From Blautia sp. BIOML-A1 (lineage in GTDB: Bacteria; Bacillota; Clostridia; Lachnospirales; Lachnospiraceae), in NCBI RefSeq assembly GCF_009883055.1, contig NZ_WWVR01000013.1, positions 1 through 64,000 of the forward strand: 64,000 bases of DNA. Reading direction: 5' to 3'. This document shows, piece by piece, positions 25,129 through 34,168 of this stretch. The notes beneath the pieces are model-generated. The model was not told the origin of the DNA and did no database searches. It was given only the letters and a program-made list of their open reading frames with translations. The number at the start of each line of letters is the position of its first letter. Position 1 is the stretch's first letter. Position numbers and translations under genes: made by a program.

Positions 25129-26394
25129 CTACTGAACAGTTACCTTTACTGCTAATTCTACATCTGTATATTCTCCGGATGGATTCTTACGATACACATT
25201 GACCTTCGTACTTGTTCCCTTACTCAGCCCCTGAAGCACAGATGCATACTCTTCCATTGACTGTATTTCCTGTCCGTCCAGAGTATGCAGGATGTCTCCG
25301 TTCTGTATTCCGGCTGACATTGCCGGTGAATCCACCTCCACATAATCTACATAAATTCCTCTCGGAATCTCAAGACTTTCTGACTGTACGGATGAGATTG
25401 TTACTCCTTCAATGCCTATGTAACGGATATCCTCGCTGTTTGCCATACTTTCAAGAAGCGGGCACAGCTGTGCTGTTTCTACCGCACGGATCACATTTGT
25501 CCTGTTCTCTTCCTGATTCCATATGATACCGACAACTTCACTGTCCTCATTCAGAAGAATCCCCCTGCTGTTCTCATCACCTGCCATATCTGTCGTAAGC
25601 ATTCCATACTCCTCGTCTGCAATCTTAAGAGTACCTGTGACAGCCGCTATGGTTCCAGCTATCAGGGAATCATAATCTCCTGTAGGGCTTCCGATGGCAA
25701 TGACAGCATCTGTCTGTTTCATATCATCCTCTGAGGCCAGTGAAACCGCTGGAATTTCTTCCTGCGTTTCTTCACCTACTGATGCAAAAGGAACCTTGAT
25801 CACCATAAGTCCCGTGCGAAAATCATTCTTGCACAAAATTCCATCTGCTGTCGTTTCATCAGAAAATGTAACAGTAAACTTATCTGCCTCATCCATCTGA
25901 TCTGCAAGCGTCAATATATAAAAAGCATCTGAATTTTTCAGAAAAACGAACCCTTCTCCCTCGCCATAGTCCAGAAAAGAATCGTCCAGAAGATCTGCAT
26001 CTTCTCCTGCTGCTGAGATACGGACAAGTGCTCTCCGCGGCATTTCTGCAATCTGACTTATCCCATCCGACAGATTATCCTGAGATTCCTCAGTGGCTGT
26101 TTCCTTCTTCTCTTCTGATAACTGCAGTGCTGGCGTTTCCTGTTCCAGTGACTCTTTGGCCGCGGGAGTCAGAGTTACCACAGCTTTCTGTTCTGCCACA
26201 CTGCCAAGTTTCTCCAACGCCTTCGGAACGATCAGTGCCATTGCACACGTTGCACAACTGCCAAAGATCACTCCACAGAGGGCTGCTGTCAGTATTTTGG
26301 CCGGCAACCCCGTCTTTGTTGGCTGCTCTTTTATGGTTTCTTTTATAAAAGTATAGTTCTCCGAAGATATTTCTTTATCATTCCGTTTGGCCAT
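25129..26394 (-). CDS. HtrA-like membrane protein with PDZ domain, catalytic triad lost
   Basis: A 421-residue protein with a cytoplasmic tail, one membrane span (about 32-56), an external trypsin-like fold (about 115-320) and a C-terminal PDZ domain (GIYVDYVEVDSPAMSAGIQN, GDILHTLDGQEI). The triad positions are altered: where DegP/HtrA has TNNHV this has ILTLADQ (161-166), the D-x-A-V-L-K-V Asp is Gly in RTGLMVIKV, and GNSGGPL is ENSRGILL (Ser276 kept). It is therefore probably not a protease but a binding or signalling relative. It precedes the yhaM-rlmD pair and is divergent from mutS2. Confidence 0.8.
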   Translation of the reverse strand: MAKRNDKEISSENYTFIKETIKEQPTKTGLPAKILTAALCGVIFGSCATCAMALIVPKALEKLGSVAEQKAVVTLTPAAKESLEQETPALQLSEEKKETATEESQDNLSDGISQIAEMPRRALVRISAAGEDADLLDDSFLDYGEGEGFVFLKNSDAFYILTLADQMDEADKFTVTFSDETTADGILCKNDFRTGLMVIKVPFASVGEETQEEIPAVSLASEDDMKQTDAVIAIGSPTGDYDSLIAGTIAAVTGTLKIADEEYGMLTTDMAGDENSRGILLNEDSEVVGIIWNQEENRTNVIRAVETAQLCPLLESMANSEDIRYIGIEGVTISSVQSESLEIPRGIYVDYVEVDSPAMSAGIQNGDILHTLDGQEIQSMEEYASVLQGLSKGTSTKVNVYRKNPSGEYTDVELAVKVTVQ

Positions 26395-26555
26395 ATCTTT
26401 TCTCCTATGATGTAAAGCCTAACAATTCTAGTTTATTTTAGCAGAAACTTATGAATTTTTTATGAATAAAATCCGTCTATTTGTCTTTTCATTCCATCGG
26501 AAATCATGTAGAATAGAGAAGACTAAAAGATTATAAAAAATAACGAGGAATTATT

Positions 26556-28937
26556 ATGAATCAAAAAGCATTAAATGCACTGGAATACCCTAAAATCATA
26601 GAAAAGCTTACCGAAAAAGCCTCCTCCGGCATGGGCAAACATCTCTGTCGAACACTGGAGCCTTCCACCGATCTCGAAGTGATCCGAACCATGCAGCTTC
26701 AGACCCGTGATGCCCTGACACGCCTTTTCCAGAAAGGCTCCATTTCATTTGGTAATGTCAAGGATATCCGTGGATCTCTGAAACGCCTTGAGATCGGAAG
26801 TTCTCTTGGTATTCTGGAAATTCTCTCTGTCTGCAGTCTTCTTGAGAACACCTCCCGTGTCAAAGCCTATTCTCGTCGGGATCGTGCTGACATACCGGAT
26901 GATTCTCTTGACAATATGTTTGACGGACTTTCTCCCCTCACCCCACTCTCTTCTGAAATACGCCGATGCATTCTTTCTGAAGATGAGATCAGTGACGATG
27001 CAAGTCCGGCTCTTCGTCAGATCAGAAGAAATATGAAGGTAACAAATGACCGTATCCATTCACAGTTATCCGGACTGGTAAACGGTGGTGCCAGAAGTTA
27101 TCTTCAGGATGCTGTGATCACTATGCGAAACGGCAGATACTGCGTGCCTGTTAAGGCTGAATATAAAGGTCAGGTTCCTGGTATGATCCACGATCAGTCT
27201 TCCACTGGTTCTACCCTTTTCATTGAGCCAATGTCTGTTGTCAAACTGAACAACGATATGCGTGAACTGGAACTCCAGGAACAGAAGGAAATTGAAGTGA
27301 TCCTTGCAGATCTCAGCGAACAGATTGCTGTCGAACGGGAAGCCATTTCTCTTAATCTGAACATCATGGTCCAGCTTGATTTTATTTTTGCAAGAGCTGC
27401 TCTTGCCATGGAAATGAATGCAAGCGAACCGGTTTTTAATGATGAAGGCCGTATCAATCTCAAAAAGGCCCGGCATCCACTCATCAATAAGAAAAAGGTT
27501 GTGCCTATCGACATTCGTCTTGGAGATACTTTTGACCTTCTTGTCATCACTGGTCCAAATACCGGTGGTAAAACAGTTTCCCTCAAAACAGTCGGTCTTC
27601 TGACCCTTATGGGACAGTCAGGTCTTCACATTCCGACTCTGGACCGCAGTGAGCTGGCTCTTTTTCATGAAGTATATGCAGATATCGGAGATGAGCAGAG
27701 CATTGAGCAGTCCTTAAGTACCTTCTCCTCTCATATGACAAATATCGTTTCTTTTCTCGAGAAGGCAGATCAGCATTCTCTTGTTCTGTTTGACGAGCTT
27801 TGTTCCGGAACCGATCCGACAGAAGGAGCCGCACTTGCCATTTCCATTCTCTCTTATCTCCATGACAGAGGAATCCGGACCATGGCAACCACACATTACA
27901 GTGAACTCAAGGTATTTGCACTGTCTTCTTCCGGTATCGAAAATGCAAGCTGCGAATTTGATGTAGAAACCTTAAGCCCAACTTACCGTCTGCTGATCGG
28001 TATTCCGGGTAAGAGTAATGCTTTTGCAATCTCATCCAAGCTCGGTGTCCCATCTTCCATCATTGACAAAGCCAGGGAGCAGATCAATGAGCAGGATGAA
28101 TCTTTTGAGGATGTCCTGACTTCCCTTGAGGAAAGCCGTATCACAATTGAAAATGAACGTACAGAGATTGCACAGTATAAGCAGGAAATTGAGACTCTCA
28201 AGAAACAGCTTGAGACTAAGCAGGAGAAACTGGATGTACAGAAGGACCGCATCATCCGTCAGGCTAACGAAGAAGCTCACAAGGTTCTGCAGGAAGCCAA
28301 GGATTATGCCGATCAGACCATGAAGCTTTTCCACAAATTCCATAATGAATATGTAGATACTGCCGCTGTTGAAAGAGAACGCCAGCAGCTTCGCCAGCGC
28401 CTCAATAAGGCTGAACAGAAAATGGCACAGCCCACCGTCAAAAAGAAGCCAAAAAAGGAACTCTCTGCCAAAGATGTACGTCCGGGTGATACCGTTCGGG
28501 TACTCAGCATGAATCTTAAAGGTACGATCAGTACCCGTCCTGATTCCAAAGGTTATCTTTTTGTACAGATGGGCATCATACGCTCCAAGGTTCATATTTC
28601 TGACCTGGAACTTATTGATGAACCGGTAATTACAACACCTTCTCTTTCCCGCACAGGAGCCGGAAAGATCCGTATGTCCAAATCCACCAGCATTTCTACC
28701 GAAATCAACCTTCTTGGTAAAACCGTGGATGAGGCTGTTGCTGAACTCGACAAATATCTTGATGATGCTTATCTGGCTCATCTCAAAACCGTTCGCATCG
28801 TCCATGGTAAGGGAACCGGTGCCCTGCGAAAAGGCGTTCACAACTATCTCAAGCGCCAGAAGCATGTCGCATCCTACCGTCTCGGTGAATTCGGTGAGGG
28901 AGATGCCGGTGTAACGATCGTAGAATTCAAAAAATAA
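26556..28937 (+). CDS. mutS2: MutS2 ATPase/endonuclease
   Basis: A 793-residue DNA-structure and collided-ribosome processing ATPase. Core helical clamp, then Walker A VITGPNTGGKTVSLKTVG (about 330-347), Walker B VLFDELCSGTDPTEGAAL and the His switch TMATTHYSELK. A long coiled coil (about 515-640) and a C-terminal Smr nuclease domain follow (INLLGKTVDEAVAELDKYL, VRIVHGKGTGALRKGVHNYL). Length is normal. The start is ATG 26556 after AACGAGGAATTATT. It is followed 37 bases later by a two-component system. Confidence 0.95.
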   Translation: MNQKALNALEYPKIIEKLTEKASSGMGKHLCRTLEPSTDLEVIRTMQLQTRDALTRLFQKGSISFGNVKDIRGSLKRLEIGSSLGILEILSVCSLLENTSRVKAYSRRDRADIPDDSLDNMFDGLSPLTPLSSEIRRCILSEDEISDDASPALRQIRRNMKVTNDRIHSQLSGLVNGGARSYLQDAVITMRNGRYCVPVKAEYKGQVPGMIHDQSSTGSTLFIEPMSVVKLNNDMRELELQEQKEIEVILADLSEQIAVEREAISLNLNIMVQLDFIFARAALAMEMNASEPVFNDEGRINLKKARHPLINKKKVVPIDIRLGDTFDLLVITGPNTGGKTVSLKTVGLLTLMGQSGLHIPTLDRSELALFHEVYADIGDEQSIEQSLSTFSSHMTNIVSFLEKADQHSLVLFDELCSGTDPTEGAALAISILSYLHDRGIRTMATTHYSELKVFALSSSGIENASCEFDVETLSPTYRLLIGIPGKSNAFAISSKLGVPSSIIDKAREQINEQDESFEDVLTSLEESRITIENERTEIAQYKQEIETLKKQLETKQEKLDVQKDRIIRQANEEAHKVLQEAKDYADQTMKLFHKFHNEYVDTAAVERERQQLRQRLNKAEQKMAQPTVKKKPKKELSAKDVRPGDTVRVLSMNLKGTISTRPDSKGYLFVQMGIIRSKVHISDLELIDEPVITTPSLSRTGAGKIRMSKSTSISTEINLLGKTVDEAVAELDKYLDDAYLAHLKTVRIVHGKGTGALRKGVHNYLKRQKHVASYRLGEFGEGDAGVTIVEFKK

Positions 28938-28974
28938 CAGTCAAAACAAAACCAAGGGAAAGGCGATATTTATT

Positions 28975-29673
28975 ATGGTAACAAAACAAAAAATCTTAAT
29001 CGTAGATGATGACAATAATATTGCAGAACTGATTTCTTTATATCTTACAAAGGAATGTTTTGAAACCAGCATTGTAAATGATGGTGAGCAGGCACTTAAA
29101 GAGTTCTCCAGCTTTTCACCGGATCTCATACTTCTTGATCTGATGCTTCCGGGCATCGACGGCTATCAGGTCTGTCGGGAGATCCGTCATGTTTCAGATG
29201 TACCGATCATCATGCTTTCTGCCAAGGGCGAAACCTTCGACAAGGTACTGGGACTGGAACTTGGTGCAGATGACTACATCATCAAACCTTTTGATACAAA
29301 AGAACTCGTTGCCCGCGTCCGTGCAGTACTGCGCCGCTTTAAGGCCAAACAGCCTGCGGTAAATCCATCCGAGAAAAGTGTCAGCTATCCGGATCTTACG
29401 ATCAATCTGACCAATTACTCCGTCACCTACATGGGAAATCACGTGGATATGCCGCCAAAGGAACTGGAACTTCTCTACTTCCTTGCTTCGTCCCCGAATC
29501 AGGTTTTTACCCGTGAGCAGCTTCTTGATCATATCTGGGGATATGAATATATCGGGGATACACGTACCGTTGACGTCCACATCAAACGTCTCCGTGAAAA
29601 GATCAAGGATCATCCGCAGTGGAGTCTGTCAACTGTCTGGGGAATCGGTTATAAATTCGAGGTCAGAAAATGA
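28975..29673 (+). CDS. OmpR/PhoB-family response regulator
   Basis: A 232-residue regulator: receiver acidic pocket ILIVDDDNNIAELIS, phospho-acceptor in DLILLDLMLPGIDGYQV, Lys switch in DDYIIKPFDTKELVAR, and a winged helix ending TRTVDVHIKRLREKI and TVWGIGYKFEVRK. Translationally coupled to the kinase (ATGA overlap). The ATG at 28975 follows AAAGGCGATATTTATT. Target genes cannot be inferred. Confidence 0.92.
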   Translation: MVTKQKILIVDDDNNIAELISLYLTKECFETSIVNDGEQALKEFSSFSPDLILLDLMLPGIDGYQVCREIRHVSDVPIIMLSAKGETFDKVLGLELGADDYIIKPFDTKELVARVRAVLRRFKAKQPAVNPSEKSVSYPDLTINLTNYSVTYMGNHVDMPPKELELLYFLASSPNQVFTREQLLDHIWGYEYIGDTRTVDVHIKRLREKIKDHPQWSLSTVWGIGYKFEVRK

Positions 29674-31079
29674 AAAAACGATTAACCTCCATGTTTTTTG
29701 CTGCCTACATCCTGCTCGGTATCCTGGGATTTTTTCTGGTAACATTTGTGGGCTCTCATCTACTGGAGGCAAGACTGGAAAAATCCATCACCTCAGACAT
29801 ATACCAGACTGCCCACCGCATTGCAGAAAGTGAACTTGTACGTCATAACATCACTTCTACAAATGTAGAATCTGTCCAGAGTACTCTGTCCCTGGCTGCC
29901 AATTATCCGGATACGATCATCTGGATCATCAACAGCAACGGACAGATCATCCTGAGCACCCGCAAGGATATTTCGCCGGATCATCCCATCGATCTGGATG
30001 GTTTTGATCCTGCTTCCTGGGGCAGTAATTATTATCAGATTGGAGATTTTTACGGATACTTTCATGATTCCCGTTTAAGTACCATTGCACCTATTACAGA
30101 ACATCTGAATATCCGGGGATATGTGGCAGTTCACTATCTCATGAGTGATCTGTACCAGAGCCGCAGCAGCCTTCTCTGGATCATTCAGCTTCTGTTTGTC
30201 ATCACCTATCTGATGACTGCTGTACTGTTTCTCTTTTACAGTTTTTATATACGGAAACCACTTTATGCTATTACAAAGGGTGCTTCTGAATTTGCCAATG
30301 GAAATCTCTCCTATCAGATTCCAGTAAAGTCCGAAAACGAACTTGGTTATCTTGCAAGTAATCTGAATTACATGGCTGATAAGCTTAATCGTAATGGAGA
30401 ATATCAGCGGCAGTTTATTTCAAATATTTCCCATGACTTCCGCTCACCGCTGACTTCCATCAAAGGTTATGTGGAAGCTATGATCGATGGTACAATTCCT
30501 GTGGAAATGCAGGAAAAATACCTCAAGATCATTTCCTACGAAGCAGAACGACTTGAGAAGCTTACCCGCGGTCTTCTGACTCTGAATGAGCTGGATATCC
30601 ACAAACGGATGCTGAATATCCAGGATTTTGATATCAATCAGACCATCAAAAGCACCGCCGCATCTTTTGAGGGAACCTGTACAACCCGTCAGATCCTTCT
30701 TGAATTGATCCTGTCCGGTCAGACTCTGTATGCTCATGCAGATCTGGAACAGATTCAGCAGGTGCTGTACAATCTTCTAAGTAATGCGATCAAATTCAGT
30801 CCTGATCATTCTACGATCACGATTGAGACAACAGAAAAAAACGGCAAAATATTCGTATCCGTTAAAGATCACGGTATCGGAATCCCCAAATCCAGCCTGA
30901 ACAGGATATGGGAACGCTTTTACAAAATTGACCGTTCCCGTGGCAAAGATCAGAAGGGCACCGGGCTTGGACTCGCAATCGTCAAGGAGATCATTTCCGC
31001 TCACGGTCAGCATATCAACGTGATCAGCACAGAAGGCGTTGGAACTGAATTTATCTTCACATTAGAACAGGCAAAGTAG
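29670..31079 (+). CDS. sensor histidine kinase with HAMP domain
   Basis: A 469-residue membrane kinase. Spans at about 8-30 and 168-190 enclose an external sensor (with IIWIINSNGQIILSTRK, a PAS/CACHE-like strand set). HAMP region YIRKPLYAITKGASEFANGN, H-box NISHDFRSPLTSIKGYVEAM, N-box NLLSNAIKFSPDH, G-boxes KDHGIGIPKS and GTGLGLAIVKEIISAHG. Partner of the preceding regulator. The last codons overlap a perfect palindrome. Confidence 0.92.
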   Translation: MKKRLTSMFFAAYILLGILGFFLVTFVGSHLLEARLEKSITSDIYQTAHRIAESELVRHNITSTNVESVQSTLSLAANYPDTIIWIINSNGQIILSTRKDISPDHPIDLDGFDPASWGSNYYQIGDFYGYFHDSRLSTIAPITEHLNIRGYVAVHYLMSDLYQSRSSLLWIIQLLFVITYLMTAVLFLFYSFYIRKPLYAITKGASEFANGNLSYQIPVKSENELGYLASNLNYMADKLNRNGEYQRQFISNISHDFRSPLTSIKGYVEAMIDGTIPVEMQEKYLKIISYEAERLEKLTRGLLTLNELDIHKRMLNIQDFDINQTIKSTAASFEGTCTTRQILLELILSGQTLYAHADLEQIQQVLYNLLSNAIKFSPDHSTITIETTEKNGKIFVSVKDHGIGIPKSSLNRIWERFYKIDRSRGKDQKGTGLGLAIVKEIISAHGQHINVISTEGVGTEFIFTLEQAK

Positions 31080-31099
31080 AAATTTCTACTTTGCCTGTT
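31066..31099. terminator. 34-bp perfect palindrome between convergent genes
   Basis: AACAGGCAAAGTAGAAA followed directly by its exact complement (arms 31066-31082 and 31083-31099). It includes the final codons of the kinase gene and would form a 15-bp or longer hairpin in transcripts of either strand. Bidirectional termination is likely, though no T-run follows at once. Confidence 0.55.
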
Positions 31100-31132
31100 G
31101 TCAGTTTCCAGATTTGTTGTTATGATTTTTTA

Positions 31133-32860
31133 TCAATGGTCAAATGGACTCTGGATCATTCTGTCTTCCTTTGTCAGATAAACACCTCTTGGCGTAATTC
31201 TTATCTGTGGAATAACCGGAAGTGCCATAAAGGAGAGGGTAATAAACGGGTCAAATCCCTTCGGTATCCCCATCTCATGTGCTTTTGGTATCATTCGTGC
31301 CAGTTTCTCATTTACCTTTTCGTATCCGGCATCACTCATAAGTCCCATGATCGGAAGAGGAAGTGTGTCAAATACCTCTCCATTTTCAACCAGCGTATAG
31401 CCGCCCTGCACACGAAGAAGCTCCTGTACTGCCAGATACATATCATGGTCATTATCTCCGATCACGATCAGATTATGGGAATCATGAGATACACTGGATG
31501 CGATTGCACCACCCCGAAGGCCGAATCCTTTTACAATTCCCACACCAACCTTTCCAGTATTTTTATGACGTTCTACTGCTGCAATCTTCTGATAAGTTTC
31601 GTCCGCTTTAAAGAACTTCTGCCCATTTTCGTCGACATAGCCGACTTCTTCCATGATATCTTCTGTAACGATCTGTCCCGCGAACATTTTGATAATATGT
31701 ACCCTGCCTTGCTTCCACGGAAGTCGAAGATTGGATTCTTTAAAGCCAAGAAGATGAACTGTGTTTTTGAGCTGCGGTGAACACGGACGGATCTCAACTT
31801 TTTCATCTCGGATGATTTTGTTACCTTTATGGTACACTTCCAGTACATTCATCTCATCCAGATTATCCAGTACAACAAAATCTGCCTGATAACCTGGTGC
31901 AATTGCCCCAAGATGATGCAGGCCATAGCATTTTGCTGCCTGTATGGTCGCCATTTTGATTGCCTGTTCCGGCTTCAGCCCGAGCCGCACTGCCTTTCTT
32001 ACATTGAAATCAATATGTCCTTCCCTGCGGATCTCCTCAATGTGCTTGTCATCTGTACAGAAACAGAATCCTGAAGTATCCGTGTGATGCTCTACAATGC
32101 CTTTGACAATCGCTTCCAGGTTCTTCGCTGCACTTCCTTCACGAATCAGTACCTGCATCCCATTTCTGAGTTCTTCCATAGCATACTCATAAGTCACACA
32201 TTCATGATCTGTCGAAATTCCTGCCAGTGCGTATGCTGCCAGATCTTTTGATGAAAGAAACGGTGCATGGCCATCTCGCACTCTGTCCTTAAAGACGGAC
32301 AGTTTCTCATGCATGGCTACACTTCCATTAATGACAGAAACCGCATCCATCACTTCTCCCAGACCAAGGATTCTGGGATGATTCAGATATGCTTTCATTT
32401 TGCCTGCAGTAAGGATGCATCCGTTATCATCCACATGCGTAGCCGGTACACAGGAAGGCATCATGACATAGACATTTGCCGGCACTTCCTCCGTCTGTTC
32501 CAGGATATAGTCAATCCCATCCGTTCCTGAAACATTTGCCGACTCGTGAGGATCTACAATAAACGTTGTCGTGCCGCACTGTGCCACCTGTCTGATCAGT
32601 TCACCGGGCGTTACCAGAGTTGATTCCAGATGGAGATGGCTGTCGATAAATCCCGGGCAGAGATACTTTCCATCCATGTCGATTTCTGTTTCTCCCTCGT
32701 ACTCTCCGACTCCAACAACAACCCCGTCTTCAACTGCCACATCTCCTTTACAGAACTCACCTGAATGAGCCATAAATACGTTTGCATTTTTGAAAACGAG
32801 AAAAGGTCTTCGAATTCCACGTGCAATTTCCGAATAAACGCGATATCTTTCCAGATCCAT
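31133..32860 (-). CDS. ade: adenine deaminase
   Basis: A 575-residue metal-dependent hydrolase of the amidohydrolase superfamily converting adenine to hypoxanthine plus ammonia. Markers: YLCPGFIDSHLHLESTLVTP and TTFIVDPHESANVSGTDG for the metal site, STDHECVTYEYAMEELRNGM, FCTDDKHIEEI, and the C-terminal GLRGGAIASSVSHDSHNLIV. Length is typical. It feeds purine salvage, in keeping with the purine genes at 40-44 kb, but it is not in their operon. Confidence 0.93.
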   Translation of the reverse strand: MDLERYRVYSEIARGIRRPFLVFKNANVFMAHSGEFCKGDVAVEDGVVVGVGEYEGETEIDMDGKYLCPGFIDSHLHLESTLVTPGELIRQVAQCGTTTFIVDPHESANVSGTDGIDYILEQTEEVPANVYVMMPSCVPATHVDDNGCILTAGKMKAYLNHPRILGLGEVMDAVSVINGSVAMHEKLSVFKDRVRDGHAPFLSSKDLAAYALAGISTDHECVTYEYAMEELRNGMQVLIREGSAAKNLEAIVKGIVEHHTDTSGFCFCTDDKHIEEIRREGHIDFNVRKAVRLGLKPEQAIKMATIQAAKCYGLHHLGAIAPGYQADFVVLDNLDEMNVLEVYHKGNKIIRDEKVEIRPCSPQLKNTVHLLGFKESNLRLPWKQGRVHIIKMFAGQIVTEDIMEEVGYVDENGQKFFKADETYQKIAAVERHKNTGKVGVGIVKGFGLRGGAIASSVSHDSHNLIVIGDNDHDMYLAVQELLRVQGGYTLVENGEVFDTLPLPIMGLMSDAGYEKVNEKLARMIPKAHEMGIPKGFDPFITLSFMALPVIPQIRITPRGVYLTKEDRMIQSPFDH

Positions 32861-32899
32861 GCAGATACCTCCTTTTTGCTTATCCTTATTTTTTTAATT

Positions 32900-33400
32900 T
32901 TATGTCCACTGATGATCATGCAGCTGTCCCTGAAGCTGCATATGATCAAACTGATTCTGCCGTAAGGCTTCATATAAAACAATTGCCACTGAATTACTCA
33001 GATTCAGTGAGCGAATGTCATTGATCATCGGAATACGAATGCAGTTTTCCTTATTTTCCATAAGAATCTCTTCCGGGATTCCGGCACTTTCTTTGCCAAA
33101 CATAATGAAGCAGTCCTCTTCGTACTGAACATCTGTATATGTCTGAAGTCCCTTGGTTGTTGCATAATAAATCCTGGCACCCGGATTCTTTCTGAGAAAT
33201 TCCTCGTAATCCAGATATGTAGTTACATCCAGATCCTTCCAGTAATCCATTCCCGCACGTTTGATTGCTTTCTCACTCAGACTGAACCCCAGCGGTTCGA
33301 TCAGATGAAGCCTTGTTCCTGTCGCCACACAGGTTCTTCCGATGTTTCCTGTATTTGCCGGTATCTCCGGCTCATGCAGTACAATATTTAACTTTGCCAT
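32900..33400 (-). CDS. trmL: tRNA (cytidine/uridine-34 2'-O)-methyltransferase TrmL
   Basis: A 166-residue SPOUT methyltransferase. It has NIVLHEPEIPANTGNIGRTC, LIEPLGFSLSEKAIKRAGMDYW, the knot motif CFIMFGKESAGIPEEIL and MINDIRSLNLSNSVAIVLYE, all diagnostic of TrmL/YibK, which methylates the wobble ribose of some tRNA-Leu. Its start overlaps the preceding AIRS-related gene by 13 bases. Confidence 0.93.
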   Translation of the reverse strand: MAKLNIVLHEPEIPANTGNIGRTCVATGTRLHLIEPLGFSLSEKAIKRAGMDYWKDLDVTTYLDYEEFLRKNPGARIYYATTKGLQTYTDVQYEEDCFIMFGKESAGIPEEILMENKENCIRIPMINDIRSLNLSNSVAIVLYEALRQNQFDHMQLQGQLHDHQWT

Positions 33401-34014
33401 TTCTTATCCTTTCTCCATTCTCCGCCCCATGCAAATCTGGTCAGTTCATCCTGAGACGGTCTTTCCAGATAACGGGTAAGTTCTCCACTGTATAAAAGTC
33501 TGTCATTGCCGGCAACTGCTTTGCCGATCACAGCTGCCGGAATCTGATGATGCGAAAGCTCCTGTACCAGCTTTTCTCCGTCTGTGCATCCCAGAAGAAC
33601 AGCTCCCTCTGACAGTAGTTTATACGGATTCACATCCAGCCTTTCACAGATTTCAATCGTTTCCTGACGGACAGGAATCGCACGGAGATCTGCCCGAAGA
33701 CCAGTTTCCGAGGCTTCTGCCATCTTCCACATACCGCTTAGGACTCCTCCCACACCAAGGTCATATCTTGCATGAACCTTGCCTTTAAATATTTCCGAAA
33801 TATCTGCTGATACACTGCATTTCTCCAGAATGCGGGCTGTACTCCAGAGAAATCCGTCTGAAAAATACTGAAGCAGTGTTTCTCTCTCTTTTTGCATCAG
33901 AAGCTGTGTCCCTCTGATTCCGATCACACCTGCAACTACCAGATCATCACCCTGCTTAAGCGAACCGTCAATCTGTGCTTTCAGTGCCTCCATCGCCTGC
34001 TGCCCAAGTTTCAT
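33388..34014 (-). CDS. AIR-synthase-related protein, C-terminal domain only
   Basis: A 208-residue protein whose middle matches the C-terminal half of the PurM/HypE/ThiL superfamily: VHARYDLGVGGVLSGMWKMA (compare D-x-G-x-G-G-V), IPVRQETIEICERLDVNPYKL and LLSEGAVLLGC. The N-terminal ATP-binding half of a full family member (about 330 residues) is absent. It may be a binding or regulatory relative or pair with another chain. Overlap with trmL suggests one transcript. Not enough is visible to name a reaction. Confidence 0.7.
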   Translation of the reverse strand: MKLGQQAMEALKAQIDGSLKQGDDLVVAGVIGIRGTQLLMQKERETLLQYFSDGFLWSTARILEKCSVSADISEIFKGKVHARYDLGVGGVLSGMWKMAEASETGLRADLRAIPVRQETIEICERLDVNPYKLLSEGAVLLGCTDGEKLVQELSHHQIPAAVIGKAVAGNDRLLYSGELTRYLERPSQDELTRFAWGGEWRKDKKWQS

Positions 34015-34053
34015 ATGTATTTTCCTCCGTTTTCTATTTCGCTTTATCCTCTG

Positions 34054-34158
34054 TTATAAAAGGATGGAGAGAATACTTGGAACTACCATGGCAAGGACAA
34101 GAACGACTGCAATTACAGCCGCAAATATTTTTCTCTTTTTCGGATCAAACATTCCCAT
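34054..34158 (-). CDS. 34-aa small membrane protein
   Basis: ATG at 34156-34158 follows GAGGTGACAAAA. The peptide begins MGMFDPKKRKIFAAVIAVVL and continues hydrophobic to the end (PSILSILL), giving one membrane helix with a positively charged cytoplasmic start. It is placed 10 bases after the radical SAM gene, consistent with co-transcription. Clear start signal and hydrophobic design support a real gene. Function unknown. Confidence 0.6.
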   Translation of the reverse strand: MGMFDPKKRKIFAAVIAVVLVLAMVVPSILSILL

Positions 34159-34168
34159 TTTTGTCACC

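Noticed and set aside
26480..26515. Promoter for mutS2 (TTGTCT and TAGAAT)
   Set aside because: The spacing is 22 bases; the alternative -35 box is too poor to call.
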